Assembly (NCBI RefSeq): GCF_012295615.1
Contig: NZ_CP051183.1
Coordinates: 1,391,001-1,455,000 of the forward strand
Direction: 5' to 3'
Source of the DNA: Bermanella marisrubri
GTDB taxonomy: Bacteria > Pseudomonadota > Gammaproteobacteria > Pseudomonadales > Oceanobacteraceae
Length of the DNA stretch: 64,000 nt
Of the stretch, positions 39,517 to 48,438 are shown piece by piece. The notes beneath the pieces were generated by a model, which saw only the letters and a list, made by a program, of their open reading frames with translations, was not told the origin of the DNA and did no database searches. The position numbers and the translations under genes are program-made. Positions within the stretch are counted from its first letter, which is position 1; each line of letters starts with the position of its first letter.

Positions 39517-40311
39517 ATGAATTTTTCTGTTCTAATGTCTGTCTATATTAAAGAAACATCTGAAAATTTGGCAGAATGCCTCGATAGTTTGTGCCGACAA
39601 AGCGTCAAGCCTAATCAAGTAGTCTTGGTTGAAGACGGCCCGATTTCTGATTCTTTACATGAAATTATCGAAGAATATAGGCAAACTTTAAATATACATT
39701 CAGTAACGCTCGAAGAAAATCAGGGTCTCGCAAAGGCATTGAATGAAGGTTTAAAGTTCTGCGAATACGATTTGGTGGCTAGAATGGATTCTGATGATAT
39801 ATCGCTACCAAGCCGTTTTGAAAAACAATTAGATTTTATGGAGCAAAATCCTAATATTGATGCTTCAAGTGGATATATTGATGAGTTCGATGCTTCTGGT
39901 AAGGTCGTTTCGACACGAAAATTACCTATCTTACCGGGTGATGTTAAAATTTTTGCGAAAAAGCGTAGTCCGCTTAGTCACCCAGCTACTATTTTCAGAA
40001 AACAAGCGGTTCTATCCGTAGGGGGTTATCCTGAGTTATATCCAGAGGATTATTTGCTCTGGGTTAAAATGATAATTAATGGTTCGAATTTAGCTAATAT
40101 CCCTGAAGTTCTTCTAAAAATGCGTACAGATCAGGCCTTTATTACACGCAGAGGCTACGAGTTTTTAAAGGGCGAAATAAAAATATATCAGTATATGAGA
40201 GCTGAAGGTTTTATTTCATATTTTGAATATTGCAAGATTATTTTGATTAGGAGTGCTCTGCGTTTATCGCCGAATTTTTTAAAAGTTATGTTTTATAAGT
40301 TCGCGCGTTAA
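39517..40311 (+). CDS. Glycosyltransferase family 2 (AmsE-like)
   Basis: 264-aa GT-A enzyme with FSVLMSVYIKE at the start, LVEDGPIS, ENQGLAKALNEG and the metal-binding ARMDSDD near 91; SHPATIFRK in the acceptor half is typical of the amylovoran AmsE type. It is the last gene of the rightward glycan operon. About 100 bases without features separate it from the convergent phosphoglycosyltransferase gene. Confidence 0.88.
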   Translation: MNFSVLMSVYIKETSENLAECLDSLCRQSVKPNQVVLVEDGPISDSLHEIIEEYRQTLNIHSVTLEENQGLAKALNEGLKFCEYDLVARMDSDDISLPSRFEKQLDFMEQNPNIDASSGYIDEFDASGKVVSTRKLPILPGDVKIFAKKRSPLSHPATIFRKQAVLSVGGYPELYPEDYLLWVKMIINGSNLANIPEVLLKMRTDQAFITRRGYEFLKGEIKIYQYMRAEGFISYFEYCKIILIRSALRLSPNFLKVMFYKFAR

Positions 40312-40414
40312 ATGCTATCGTGCTTCGTTTCCTGCGATATGGCAAGCGGATCTCCTACAAAATTAAGGGAGCATTTGCCTACACTGAAATAGTCTTGGTT
40401 ATGAGAATAAGAAA

Positions 40415-41725
40415 CTACCTTGCCCCAAACCCTATCAACATAGTTTTAATTGTTTTAAAGACGACCATGATATCCAACCAAAGTGAAATATTCTTCACAT
40501 AGTAAAAGTCGTGGGCTAACTTCTCTTTGGTAGATTCTTCGTCGTCAGCATAGCCATGGGTTACTTGTGCCCAGCCAGTAATTCCTGGTTTTACTACGTG
40601 GCGCATGGAATAAAGGGGGATTTTTTCTTCAAACTCTTTTACAAACGATGCTTGCTCTGGTCTCGGCCCAATTAATGCCATTTCGCCTTTTAAAACATTG
40701 AAGAATTGAGGTATTTCATCGATACGAACTTTGCGAATAAACTTTCCTATCTTGGTGATTCTTGGGTCGTCTTCCCCAGCGAACTGTGCGCCATTGGCTT
40801 CCGAATCGGTTCTCATCGAGCGCAACTTCACCATGCTAAACTCCTTTCCGCCTTGGCCGACGCGTCGCTGAATAAAAAAAGCTGGTCCTTTCGACTCAAG
40901 CTTAATTAATAGAGCAGTGAATAATACTAGTGATAGCCAGGCCGGGCTTGTTACAAGAATTAATAATGATTCCAAAATTCGCTTGGTCGAGCGGTATAAC
41001 CAGTGGGGTTTTAACGAACCAGAGCTTAGTTCAGGAAGGTGATCTAAAGGGCTTTTACCATTAATAGACTCGTAAACTTCTGTTGTATCGTAAAGTGGGA
41101 TGTTTCGATTGGCTGAGGAAGCAAGGAATTGTTGCCAATGGCCATCCAGTTTTTCATGCTGATCAAACAGCACACCATCGATGTGCTTGATGTTGTTTTC
41201 ACCAAACCCTGGCGTGCTTAGTAATATAAACTGATTGTGACTATTTGACTTCAGTGATTGAAAGCACCCAAATGGTGTCACTAGGTATGTACTTGCTTGA
41301 GTCAGTCTTTTAATTAAATGATGCTGTACAAATAGTGTGATCGGGACGCTTAGGATACCTATGCTTAGTACCAGTCTTGAATATTCTAATCGAAAGCTAA
41401 TAAAAATAAGGGCGGCGATCGTTACGTGAATGAGCACTAAGCTCGGCAAGCTCATCAGTGAGGAGTTGCCAGGGTAGCGAGACAGCTTGGTCATGGCATA
41501 TGTTGTGCCAATGAAGGTCATCATGCAGGCAATGATAGAATTCAGTGCCGCGCTGCTCACATTGGAATTAATAAAAGGTGCGTATAAGGTTGAAAAGCAT
41601 GCAACGGCAAGTAAAGAGCGTACCAGTAGGATCTTTGATCGATGCGTGTTTACTTTACTTTGGGTATAAGGTTTTTGAATCAAGGGGAGTATCTGTGCAT
41701 CGTTGCTAATGTTGGATATGTGCAT
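40415..41725 (-). CDS. Polyprenyl glycosylphosphotransferase (initiating enzyme, WbaP/WcaJ type)
   Basis: 436 aa: four N-terminal transmembrane helices (about 35-165), a central cytoplasmic region, and a C-terminal bacterial sugar transferase domain (about 245-436). The domain has KLRSMRTDSE, DEIPQFFNVLKGEMALIGPRPE-type core (catalytic Asp-Glu) and KPGITGWAQV. It moves a sugar-1-phosphate onto undecaprenyl phosphate to start repeat-unit synthesis. The gene begins 21 bases downstream of tRNA-Asn on the same strand, with AAAGG before the ATG, and may be read from the tRNA promoter. Confidence 0.9.
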   Translation of the reverse strand: MHISNISNDAQILPLIQKPYTQSKVNTHRSKILLVRSLLAVACFSTLYAPFINSNVSSAALNSIIACMMTFIGTTYAMTKLSRYPGNSSLMSLPSLVLIHVTIAALIFISFRLEYSRLVLSIGILSVPITLFVQHHLIKRLTQASTYLVTPFGCFQSLKSNSHNQFILLSTPGFGENNIKHIDGVLFDQHEKLDGHWQQFLASSANRNIPLYDTTEVYESINGKSPLDHLPELSSGSLKPHWLYRSTKRILESLLILVTSPAWLSLVLFTALLIKLESKGPAFFIQRRVGQGGKEFSMVKLRSMRTDSEANGAQFAGEDDPRITKIGKFIRKVRIDEIPQFFNVLKGEMALIGPRPEQASFVKEFEEKIPLYSMRHVVKPGITGWAQVTHGYADDEESTKEKLAHDFYYVKNISLWLDIMVVFKTIKTMLIGFGAR

Positions 41726-41746
41726 CCTAGCACCTTTTGGTTAAAG

Positions 41747-41822
41747 TGGCTCCCCGAACTGGACTCGAACCAGTGACCAATAGATTAACAGTCTACTGCT
41801 CTACCAACTGAGCTATCGGGGA
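41747..41822 (-). tRNA. tRNA-Asn (anticodon GTT)
   Basis: The reverse strand folds as a complete cloverleaf: acceptor TCCCCGA/TCGGGGA, D-arm with AGCTCAGTTGGTAGAGC, anticodon loop CTGTTAA, T-arm GGTTCGAGTCC, and an encoded CCA. 76 bases. The GTT anticodon reads AAC/AAU. In Pseudomonas the O-antigen locus also ends at a tRNA-Asn gene. Confidence 0.97.
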
Positions 41823-41834
41823 ACAACATTTGCT

Positions 41835-41862
41835 ATGTTATTGATTTATCAGGTTTTGTCAA
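41835..41862 (-). promoter_or_regulatory. Promoter of tRNA-Asn
   Basis: On the reverse strand a perfect TTGACA (41857-41862), a 16-bp spacer and TAACAT (41835-41840) end 12 bases before the tRNA 5' end. Confidence 0.65.
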
Positions 41863-41960
41863 TACTTGATTGTCGTTTGGTAGCAGGCGTTCAAATACTT
41901 GTTAAAGTGTAGACTGCTTGAAATCATTTGTCTGCTAGCAGCTTCTAGTTTGGTTACTGA

Positions 41961-43352
41961 ATGACGTTAGTTTGTTATAGTGCGCGCGCAAAATTAGTTT
42001 ATTTAAAGATTTGGGTGACAATGTTGGCTACGGCAATGGGATCTTTTATTTCTCTTCGGAATTTCGTGTTTTCGCTCTATGCAGTCTTTTTTATTACTTT
42101 GCTAGTGCTTCCCATCGTGCCAAAGGGAATCGCATTGCTTCTGCTGTTGGTGGGGATTGTCGGCTTTGCAGTGTATCGAGGTAAGTTATTGATTGGTTTC
42201 TCTCCGGAGGAGCGTTTGCTGATCTGGGTTTTCTCTGCGTTTACTTTTATTTCTTTTATTAGTTTTCTGGTGTTTCCGTACAGCCGCATGAGCCATTACC
42301 GTATGGAGGATTATGCGACCTTTATGTTGATATTACCTATGTTTCTGTTGCTTAGGCAGTGGCGTTTTAAGCTAAACACGATTGTAGTTCTTTTCTCTTT
42401 TGTGGCGACCCTGCTAGGTGTGGTGTCTTTGCTCCAACTCTGGAGTATGCAGTCGGGAAGTGGTTATTTTATGACCTTTGATAATCCAATGGCCCAGTTT
42501 TGGAATCGCCCGAGTGGTGTGGTGAATCCTATGCGTTACGCAGCGATTTCATTGATCTTTTTTGCTTTTGCTTTAAATGCTTTGGTTTTTGTAAAAAGAC
42601 AATCTGCATTAATTAAGACTTTACTTTTTGTGGCGATGATTTCTGCGGGTATTGCATGTGCTTTGACTCAGGTTCGTGGAGCGTGGTTGGCCTTTTTTGC
42701 CTTGGTGTTTACGTACGGGTGTGCGTTCTTTTACCTAGGGTATCGAAAGCGAGTGGTAGCTTTTTTTGCTGTAGCAATTATCGTTGTGGTATCTGTAGCG
42801 CAGTTTGATTTTGTGGAGCAACGTATACACAAGACTGAGCGTGCCTTTGAAATGTATATGGAGGGGAATTCAGGTTCTTCACTCGGCGCACGCCTAGACA
42901 TGTTCAAAACCGCATGGTGGTTAATTAATGAGCGCCCTTGGTTCGGTCATGGTTTGAATAGCTATAGCGCTAATGCGACTGAGATTCGTGAAAATACACC
43001 AGGCATGAACCCTGAAGTGGGGCGCTGGCATAACCCTCATAATGAGATTTTGAACGCAACTGTAGAGAAAGGAGTGATTGGCCTGATCTCTATGCTGTTG
43101 CTGTTTGTCGCTCCAGGGTTGTTGTTTTTAAAGGCATTCCTGGTGAATAGAGGCACTGGTAGTGTTGCTTATTTGTCCTTCTGCGGAATATCGGTTTTGA
43201 TTGTTTATTTTGTGGCGGGTTTGAGTGTTGCGTTGTTTGAGCATGATATTTTTAATCACTTTTATGTTTTAACGGTTCTCTTTTTGGCGTCTCAGGTGCA
43301 TTCCCATTCTTCTTGTTCGACGCGGGAAGAGCGGAAGAATGTCGAATTGTGA
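41961..43352 (+). CDS. waaL: O-antigen ligase WaaL-like membrane protein
   Basis: 463 aa, about 10-12 transmembrane segments with a large periplasmic loop. RPWFGHGLNSY and WHNPHNEILNATVEKGVIGL near 325-365 match the Wzy_C/WaaL signature, including the essential loop histidine. It would join undecaprenyl-linked polymer to lipid A-core. It lies outside the cluster proper, divergent from the tRNA. ATG 42021 is an alternative start giving a protein 20 residues shorter; neither has a strong Shine-Dalgarno sequence. The last residues and stop abut a repeat cluster. Confidence 0.82.
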   Translation: MTLVCYSARAKLVYLKIWVTMLATAMGSFISLRNFVFSLYAVFFITLLVLPIVPKGIALLLLLVGIVGFAVYRGKLLIGFSPEERLLIWVFSAFTFISFISFLVFPYSRMSHYRMEDYATFMLILPMFLLLRQWRFKLNTIVVLFSFVATLLGVVSLLQLWSMQSGSGYFMTFDNPMAQFWNRPSGVVNPMRYAAISLIFFAFALNALVFVKRQSALIKTLLFVAMISAGIACALTQVRGAWLAFFALVFTYGCAFFYLGYRKRVVAFFAVAIIVVVSVAQFDFVEQRIHKTERAFEMYMEGNSGSSLGARLDMFKTAWWLINERPWFGHGLNSYSANATEIRENTPGMNPEVGRWHNPHNEILNATVEKGVIGLISMLLLFVAPGLLFLKAFLVNRGTGSVAYLSFCGISVLIVYFVAGLSVALFEHDIFNHFYVLTVLFLASQVHSHSSCSTREERKNVEL

Positions 43353-43369
43353 ATGTTGCATCATATTGA

Positions 43370-43718
43370 TGGATTCTCCGGTCTGTCGCTTCGCGACGCC
43401 GGAGAATGACAATGGGGCATGTCATTCTCAGTTTGACTGAGGGGCTATCTAATTTATTTCGCGTCAATCAATGGATACCCGATCAAGTCGGGTATGACGG
43501 GGCGTGTCATTCTCAGCTTGACTGAGGAGCCATCTAATTTATTTCGAGTCAATCAATGGATATCCGATCAAGTCGGGTATTGGATACCAGATCAAGTCGG
43601 GTATTGCTCGTAATGGATTCCCGCCTTCGCGGGAATGACGAAGAGTACTGCGGGAATGACAGTGTATCGCGAGAATCACAGTATATCGCGAGAATCACAG
43701 TGTACCGCGAGAATAACC
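43370..43718 (+). repeat. Mosaic palindrome cluster ending in a 19-bp tandem repeat
   Basis: A type B element (43370-43410) is followed by two tandem copies of a type D-spacer-type C pair, in which the centres have lost symmetry, further type C-like copies, and a type A element ending near 43639. From 43650 the half-element GCGGGAATGACAGTGTATC repeats with a 19-bp period three times, ending 7 bases before the aspC stop codon. It fills the 43353-43724 gap; no gene is present. Confidence 0.85.
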
Positions 43719-43724
43719 CGGTGT

Positions 43725-44909
43725 TTATCCAAGCGCTTTCTTCAAGCGCTCAATCGATTGCTCTAAGTTGCTGTCGCTAGTAGCGAAAGAAATACGCATG
43801 TGACCCGGTGTGCCAAATGCGCTGCCTGGTACTAGGGCAACACCCGCTTCCAGTAGCTTTTCTGCAAGATCCGTATCGGTTTCGCAGTTAAGTTTGGCTT
43901 GAGCGCCTTTAAAGCTTGGGAATAAGTAGAAGGTACCGTCGCCATTTAAACATTCAATACCGTCGATTTCATTTAGGGCGTCGACCATGAAGTCATGACG
44001 TTTTTTGAATACCGTGACCATGTCTTTCACACACTGTTGGTTGCCTTCAAGGGCGGCTTGAGCCGCAACCTGCGCGATAGAGGTAGGGCTAGATGTGCTC
44101 TGACTTTGAATTTTCTTCATGGAGGCAATCAATGGCTGTGGGCCAGCTGCGTAACCAATACGCCAACCTGTCATGCTGTACGCTTTGCTTACGCCATTAA
44201 GTACGATAGTGCGCTCGTATAGATCTGGATTGACGGTGACGATGTTGTTGAAGTCTTCTTCGGTCCAAAGAATGTGTTCATACATGTCGTCGGTTGCAAT
44301 TAATACATTTGGATATTTGCGCAGCACGTCGCCAAGCGCTTCGAACTCGGCCTTGGTATAAGCCATACCTGATGGGTTAGATGGGCTGTTAAGGACCACT
44401 AACTTTGTTTTGTCTGTAATGGCGTTATCAAGTTGTTCTGGTGTAATTTTGAAACGTGCTGAGGCATCGGTTTCAATAATTACAGGTACGCCTTCGGCGA
44501 TTTTGACCATGTCTGGGTAGCTTACCCAGTAAGGTGCAGGAATAACGACTTCGTCGCCTGGATTTAATAATGCAAGGCTCAAGTTAAAGAAGCTTTGCTT
44601 GCCACCGCAACTAACAAGAATTTGGTTGGCTTCGTAGTTTAGGCCGTTATCGTTTTTGAATTTAGCAATAATGGCTTTTTTCAGATCAGGTGTTCCGTCA
44701 ACGGCAGTGTACTTAGTAAAGCCGTTATCCATAGCCTGTTTGGCTGCATCTTTAATGTGCTCGGGAGTATCGAAGTCCGGCTCGCCAGCGCCTAGGCCAA
44801 TAATATCTTTGCCTGCAGCACGCAATTCAGCAGCGCGGTTTGTTACGGCAAGAGTGGGTGAAGGTTTAATGCTTTGAACACGGTTAGATAGTTTGAGGTC
44901 CAAGGCCAC
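43725..44909 (-). CDS. aspC: Class I PLP aminotransferase (aspartate/aromatic type)
   Basis: 394-aa transaminase. GLGAGEPDFDTPEHI near 38, NSPSNPSG near 172 and the PLP-lysine region NGVSKAYSMTGWRIGYAAGP near 234 are characteristic of aspartate aminotransferases of this subgroup. The family position next to tRNA-Asn matches Pseudomonas. The GTG at 44909 has AAGGA only 1 base upstream; TTG at 44903 has the same AAGGA at 7-base spacing and may be the true start. The reaction is glutamate/aspartate or aromatic amino-acid transamination. Confidence 0.9.
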   Translation of the reverse strand: MALDLKLSNRVQSIKPSPTLAVTNRAAELRAAGKDIIGLGAGEPDFDTPEHIKDAAKQAMDNGFTKYTAVDGTPDLKKAIIAKFKNDNGLNYEANQILVSCGGKQSFFNLSLALLNPGDEVVIPAPYWVSYPDMVKIAEGVPVIIETDASARFKITPEQLDNAITDKTKLVVLNSPSNPSGMAYTKAEFEALGDVLRKYPNVLIATDDMYEHILWTEEDFNNIVTVNPDLYERTIVLNGVSKAYSMTGWRIGYAAGPQPLIASMKKIQSQSTSSPTSIAQVAAQAALEGNQQCVKDMVTVFKKRHDFMVDALNEIDGIECLNGDGTFYLFPSFKGAQAKLNCETDTDLAEKLLEAGVALVPGSAFGTPGHMRISFATSDSNLEQSIERLKKALG

Positions 44910-45016
44910 ATCCTTAATGAAATTAAGAGTTTAGTCGTCACGCATTTTATCGCAGTTGAGGGATGTTTGCATCCACCGTTTTTAGTTTTAAATATTGAGT
45001 TTCGAGTGTTTAGTGA

Positions 45017-45178
45017 TGGATTCTCCGGTCTGTCGCTTTGCGACGCCGGAGAATATCGGGGGCTCGTCATTCTCAGCTCGACTGAGAATCCATCCAATTG
45101 ATTTCAAACCGAATAGTGGATCCTCAATCAAGTTGTGAGGATGGCGGGTTGTAGATTCCCGATCAAGTCGGGAATGAC
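45017..45178 (+). repeat. Palindromic repeats between argF and aspC
   Basis: Type B (45017-45053, 3' end decayed), type D (45066-45092), the usual TTGATTTCAAACCGAATAG-like spacer, a type D variant (45117-45151) and type C (45153-45178). T/G heptamers lie on the left (45000-45012) and A/C heptamers (CACTCAACACTAAGC) on the right up to the argF stop. Confidence 0.88.
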
Positions 45179-45196
45179 GATTTGGGACACTCAACA

Positions 45197-46120
45197 CTAA
45201 GCACTAAGCAAAAATTCCATCAGGGCTTTTTGTGCGTGCAGGCGGTTTTCTGCTTCGTCCCATACCACAGAGCGCGGATCATCAAGCATATCGTGACTGA
45301 TTTCTTCGCCACGGTGAGCAGGTAAACAGTGCATGAAGAGGGCGTCTTTATCAGCCAAGTCCATCACTGCTGGGCTAACTTGGTAAGATTTAAAAACTTT
45401 TTCACGCTCTTTTTGTTCTTCTTCTTGCCCCATGGATGCCCAGACATCCGTCACCAATAAATGGGCACCTTTGGCAGCTTCTTTTGTATCGCGAATGATT
45501 TTAACGCGGTCTTTATTGGCTTCCATAAGTTCGGCCATGGGTTCGAAACCTTCAGGGCAGTTCACCACTAAATTAAAATCGAACTGCTTGGCGGCATTGA
45601 TGTAGCTATGGCACATGTTGTTACCGTCACCCACCCACACCACAGTCTTGCCTTTGATGCTGCCGCGGTGTTCTTGGTAGGTTTGCATATCTGCTAGTAA
45701 CTGACATGGATGAAAATCATCAGTCAGTGCGTTAATGACGGGTACGCGAGAATTTGCAGAGAAATTTTCAACGATGTCATGGCCAAATGTACGGATCATG
45801 ATGATGTCACACATACGAGAAAGCACTTTTGCGCTGTCTTCGATAGGCTCACCGCGACCCAATTGAGTATCGCGTGGCGATAGGAAGATCGCTGAGCCAC
45901 CTAATTGCGCGATACCCGCTTCAAAGCTCACGCGAGTACGGGTAGATGATTTTTCGAAGATCATTCCCAGTACTTTGTTTTTTAGTGGTTCGTAAATTTC
46001 CCCTGCACGATGCATGCGCTTCAATTCGGTTGCACGACTGGTGATGTGCTGTAGTTCCGCTGGTGTAAGATCTAACAGCGTCAGAAGGTGTCTCGGGGTT
46101 TTAACTTGCATGCTGCCCAT
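45197..46120 (-). CDS. argF: Ornithine carbamoyltransferase
   Basis: 307-aa enzyme making citrulline from ornithine and carbamoyl phosphate. The carbamoyl-phosphate site [10 protein letters not shown] is near residue 54 and the ornithine loop [11 protein letters not shown] near 264. AAAGG precedes the ATG at about 9 bases. It follows argD by 16 bases on the minus strand, forming an arginine operon. Confidence 0.97.
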   Translation of the reverse strand: MGSMQVKTPRHLLTLLDLTPAELQHITSRATELKRMHRAGEIYEPLKNKVLGMIFEKSSTRTRVSFEAGIAQLGGSAIFLSPRDTQLGRGEPIEDSAKVLSRMCDIIMIRTFGHDIVENFSANSRVPVINALTDDFHPCQLLADMQTYQEHRGSIKGKTVVWVGDGNNMCHSYINAAKQFDFNLVVNCPEGFEPMAELMEANKDRVKIIRDTKEAAKGAHLLVTDVWASMGQEEEQKEREKVFKSYQVSPAVMDLADKDALFMHCLPAHRGEEISHDMLDDPRSVVWDEAENRLHAQKALMEFLLSA

Positions 46121-46136
46121 AATATAGAGCCTTTTT

Positions 46137-47306
46137 TTATTGCTTTTCGGCGAGGAAAGCTTTGATCACATTGGCGGTTTTTTCTGCCACTGTGTCCGCT
46201 TGCTCGTCAGTTAAAATAAAGGGTGGCAATAAACGTACAACATTTCCTGCTGTAACGTTTAATAACAATCCTTCATCCAATGCCATTTTCATAATGGCGC
46301 CGCAGGCTTCATCTGTATTTAAAACAATACCAATCATTAAGCCTTTTCCGCGGTATTCTGTTACTTGCTGATTATCCAAATGTGATTGCAGCTGATGACG
46401 AATACGTTCTCCCAACGCTTGAACGCGCTCGCACAAGTTGGCAGAAGTAATTGTGTCGATAACGGCACAGCCTGCGCTACACGCTAGGGGGTTACCGCCA
46501 TAGGTGGAGCCATGGCTACCGGGTTGAAGCACTTCTGCTGCTTTGCCCTTGGCCAAGCACGCGCCGATAGGCACGCCATTACCCAAGCCTTTTGCGGTCG
46601 TCACTACGTCTGGCTTCCAGTTGTAGTGTTGGTACGCAAAATATTGCCCAGTGCGGCCGTTACCCGTTTGAATTTCATCTAGCATATAAAGCAGGTCGTT
46701 CTGATCGCATAGTTTGCGTAAGCCCGTTAAATAGTCGTCTAGCCCGGCGGTGACACCACCTTCTCCTTGGACTGGTTCTATTAATACGGCAACAATATTC
46801 GGATTCTTTTCAATGGCTTTTTTAGCTGCTTCTAAATCGTTGTAGGGTACACGCTCGAAGCCATCTAAAAGCGGACCAAAGCCAGCTTGAGCGTTTTTAT
46901 TACCTGTTGCAGTTAGGGTCGCCATAGTGCGGCCGTGGAAAGCATTTTCTGCAACTAAAATAGTTGGTAGTTCGACACCTTTTTCATTGCCATATTTGCG
47001 AGCGATTTTGATTGCTGCTTCATTAGCTTCGGCGCCTGAATTGCTGAAGAAAACATTATCCATGCCGCTAATCTTGGTTAGCTTTTCGGCTAATTCGTTT
47101 TGTCGATTAATACCGTACAAATTGGAAACATGGACCAGATTATCTGCTTGTTCACAAATAGCTTGAGTCACAGCAGGGTGAGCATGACCTAGCCCGCACA
47201 CAGCGATGCCCGACAGCGCATCTAGGTAGCTATTGCCTTTGTCATCATATACATAAGCGCCCTTGGCATGACTAAATGTTACTGGTAGCCGGCCGTAGGT
47301 ATTCAT
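46137..47306 (-). CDS. argD: Acetylornithine / succinyldiaminopimelate aminotransferase
   Basis: 389-aa class III PLP aminotransferase. [15 protein letters not shown] near 30, [13 protein letters not shown] near 97, the [13 protein letters not shown] motif and the PLP lysine in [11 protein letters not shown] are diagnostic. ATG 47306 (MNTYGRLPV) is used here; GTG 47324 has a better ribosome-binding site (GAGGA, 8-base spacing) and is a real alternative. The open frame continues to 47678 but that part is leader and repeat DNA. It heads the argD-argF operon. Confidence 0.93.
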   Translation of the reverse strand: MNTYGRLPVTFSHAKGAYVYDDKGNSYLDALSGIAVCGLGHAHPAVTQAICEQADNLVHVSNLYGINRQNELAEKLTKISGMDNVFFSNSGAEANEAAIKIARKYGNEKGVELPTILVAENAFHGRTMATLTATGNKNAQAGFGPLLDGFERVPYNDLEAAKKAIEKNPNIVAVLIEPVQGEGGVTAGLDDYLTGLRKLCDQNDLLYMLDEIQTGNGRTGQYFAYQHYNWKPDVVTTAKGLGNGVPIGACLAKGKAAEVLQPGSHGSTYGGNPLACSAGCAVIDTITSANLCERVQALGERIRHQLQSHLDNQQVTEYRGKGLMIGIVLNTDEACGAIMKMALDEGLLLNVTAGNVVRLLPPFILTDEQADTVAEKTANVIKAFLAEKQ

Positions 47307-47344
47307 GATCGCTTGATGTTGCACCGATAATTCCTCAGTCGCTT

Positions 47345-47397
47345 TAAACGCAAAATGGCAGCGTTTAGGCCTTAAATACGCAAAATCTGGCGTATTT
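47345..47397 (-). promoter_or_regulatory. Two tandem dyads upstream of argD (candidate operators)
   Basis: TAAACGC (47345-47351) and GCGTTTA (47361-47367) form a perfect dyad; AAATACGC (47374-47381) and GCGTATTT (47390-47397) form a second, centred about 30 bp away. Both share the ACGCAAAA core. They lie 39-91 bases before ATG 47306. They do not match the E. coli ArgR box; which protein binds is unknown. Confidence 0.5.
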
Positions 47398-47579
47398 GAC
47401 CGAGCTGCCATAAAAAATAGGGGAAAGATAATACCTAACTTCAAGCCCAATACAAGGCTATTGAGGTGGTGCTTTGGGCTAAAATCCGCTCTAAAAGCCC
47501 TAAAGAGGATAAAATCCGCAATAAATATTGGGTGTGAGCTTTTTTTAGTGTTGAATTGCGAATGTTGAATTATGAGTGA

Positions 47580-47810
47580 TGGATTCTCCGGTCTGTCGCT
47601 TCGCGACGCCGGAGAATGACGGTTTACAAAAACGTCATTCCCGCGCAGGCGGGAATCCATTTCACTGCTTGAAATCAATTGGATGGATTCTCAGGCAAGC
47701 TGAGAATGACGGGGATGTCATTCCCGACTCGATAGGGAATCCATTATGTAGCAACCTAAGTAATTGATTTTAAATTGAAGTATGGTTCCTCAATCAAGTC
47801 GAGAACGACG
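47580..47810 (+). repeat. Palindromic repeats between argD and grxD
   Basis: Type B (47580-47620), type A (47634-47659), spacer with GAAATCAATTGGA, type D (about 47684-47710), type C variant (about 47717-47743) and a decayed type D (to 47810). The left flank holds T/G heptamers (TTAGTGTTGAATTG...), the right flank A/C ones. The remainder of the gap holds the argD leader and the short grxD upstream region. Confidence 0.85.
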
Positions 47811-47915
47811 ATGTTGAACATCCAAAACCAATCATTAATAGCTAGTGTCCTAGTAAAACACTGGGTTATTCGATAAAATCCAACCAATTGTCCAAGTATC
47901 GAGTGAGAGAGTTTT

Positions 47916-48242
47916 ATGTCAGACATCATGGATCAAATCAAAGAGCAAATCGAAAGCAACGACGTCCTGCTTTATATGAAAGGCAACCCTAATCAGCCCC
48001 AGTGTGGTTTCTCTGCTCGTGCGGTGCAGGCGCTGATGGAGTGCGGTAAGCGCTTCGCTTATGTTGACGTACTATCTAATCCTGACATTCGTTCAAACTT
48101 ACCTATATACGCTAACTGGCCAACGTTCCCACAGCTTTGGGTCAAAGGTGAGTTAGTAGGTGGTTGTGACATCATCACGGAAATGGGCGCCAATGGTGAG
48201 CTGAAGCAGATTATCGATCAAGCGGTGCCTGACGAAGCTTAA
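47916..48242 (+). CDS. grxD: Monothiol glutaredoxin, Grx4 family
   Basis: 108-aa Fe-S cluster carrier. The CGFS active site (residues about 29-32, QCGFSARAV), the WPTFPQLW cis-proline segment and GGCDI glutathione-binding motif are all present. It delivers Fe-S clusters and partners BolA-type proteins; a bolA gene lies 9 kb away in this window. Confidence 0.96.
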   Translation: MSDIMDQIKEQIESNDVLLYMKGNPNQPQCGFSARAVQALMECGKRFAYVDVLSNPDIRSNLPIYANWPTFPQLWVKGELVGGCDIITEMGANGELKQIIDQAVPDEA

Positions 48243-48284
48243 CTTAATTTTGAGTTGTGAATGTTGAGTGAGAGTGTTGAGTGA

Positions 48285-48354
48285 TGGATTCTCCGGTCTA
48301 TGTCGCTACGCGACGCCGGAGAATGACGTGCGCACCCGTCATACCCGACTTGAA
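48285..48354 (+). repeat. Type B palindrome and truncated type C element
   Basis: A type B element (48285-48327) with one extra base in its inner hairpin is followed by a type C element cut after GTCATACCCGACTTGA. T/G heptamers (TTGAGTTGTGAATG...) lie to the left, from the grxD stop. Confidence 0.85.
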
Positions 48355-48373
48355 CACTTGCCACTCTTAAGCC

Positions 48374-48391
48374 TTGTAACAAATCTGTAAT
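48374..48391 (+). promoter_or_regulatory. Candidate Pho box upstream of the phosphate-binding/OmpA gene
   Basis: TTGTAAC-AAAT-CTGTAAT matches the 18-bp Pho box (CTGTCAT, 4-bp A/T spacer, CTGTCAT) at 14 positions. It lies 47 bases before the start codon. One arm of a wider dyad, GTAACAAAT/ATTTGTTAC (48376-48384 and 48420-48428), overlaps it. PhoB control is inferred. Confidence 0.45.
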
Positions 48392-48438
48392 ATTAAATCG
48401 TTAACCTGCGCACAAATTTATTTGTTACGGGTTAGTCG

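Noticed and set aside
40320-40502. 60-residue frame after the last glycosyltransferase
   Set aside because: Its second half overlaps the phosphoglycosyltransferase gene on the other strand; no motif, weak start. A degraded gene remnant cannot be excluded.
43556-43780. Open frame giving MDSRLRGND-type peptide
   Set aside because: Translation of palindromic repeats; no start signal, and it runs into aspC on the other strand. Similar frames at 44843-45097, 25582-25788, 58812-59018 and 59055-59264 are rejected for the same reason.
47307-47678. 124-residue N-terminal extension of ArgD
   Set aside because: The extension encodes translated repeat peptide (MDSRLRGND type) and the dyad-containing leader; homology begins near MNTYGRLPV.
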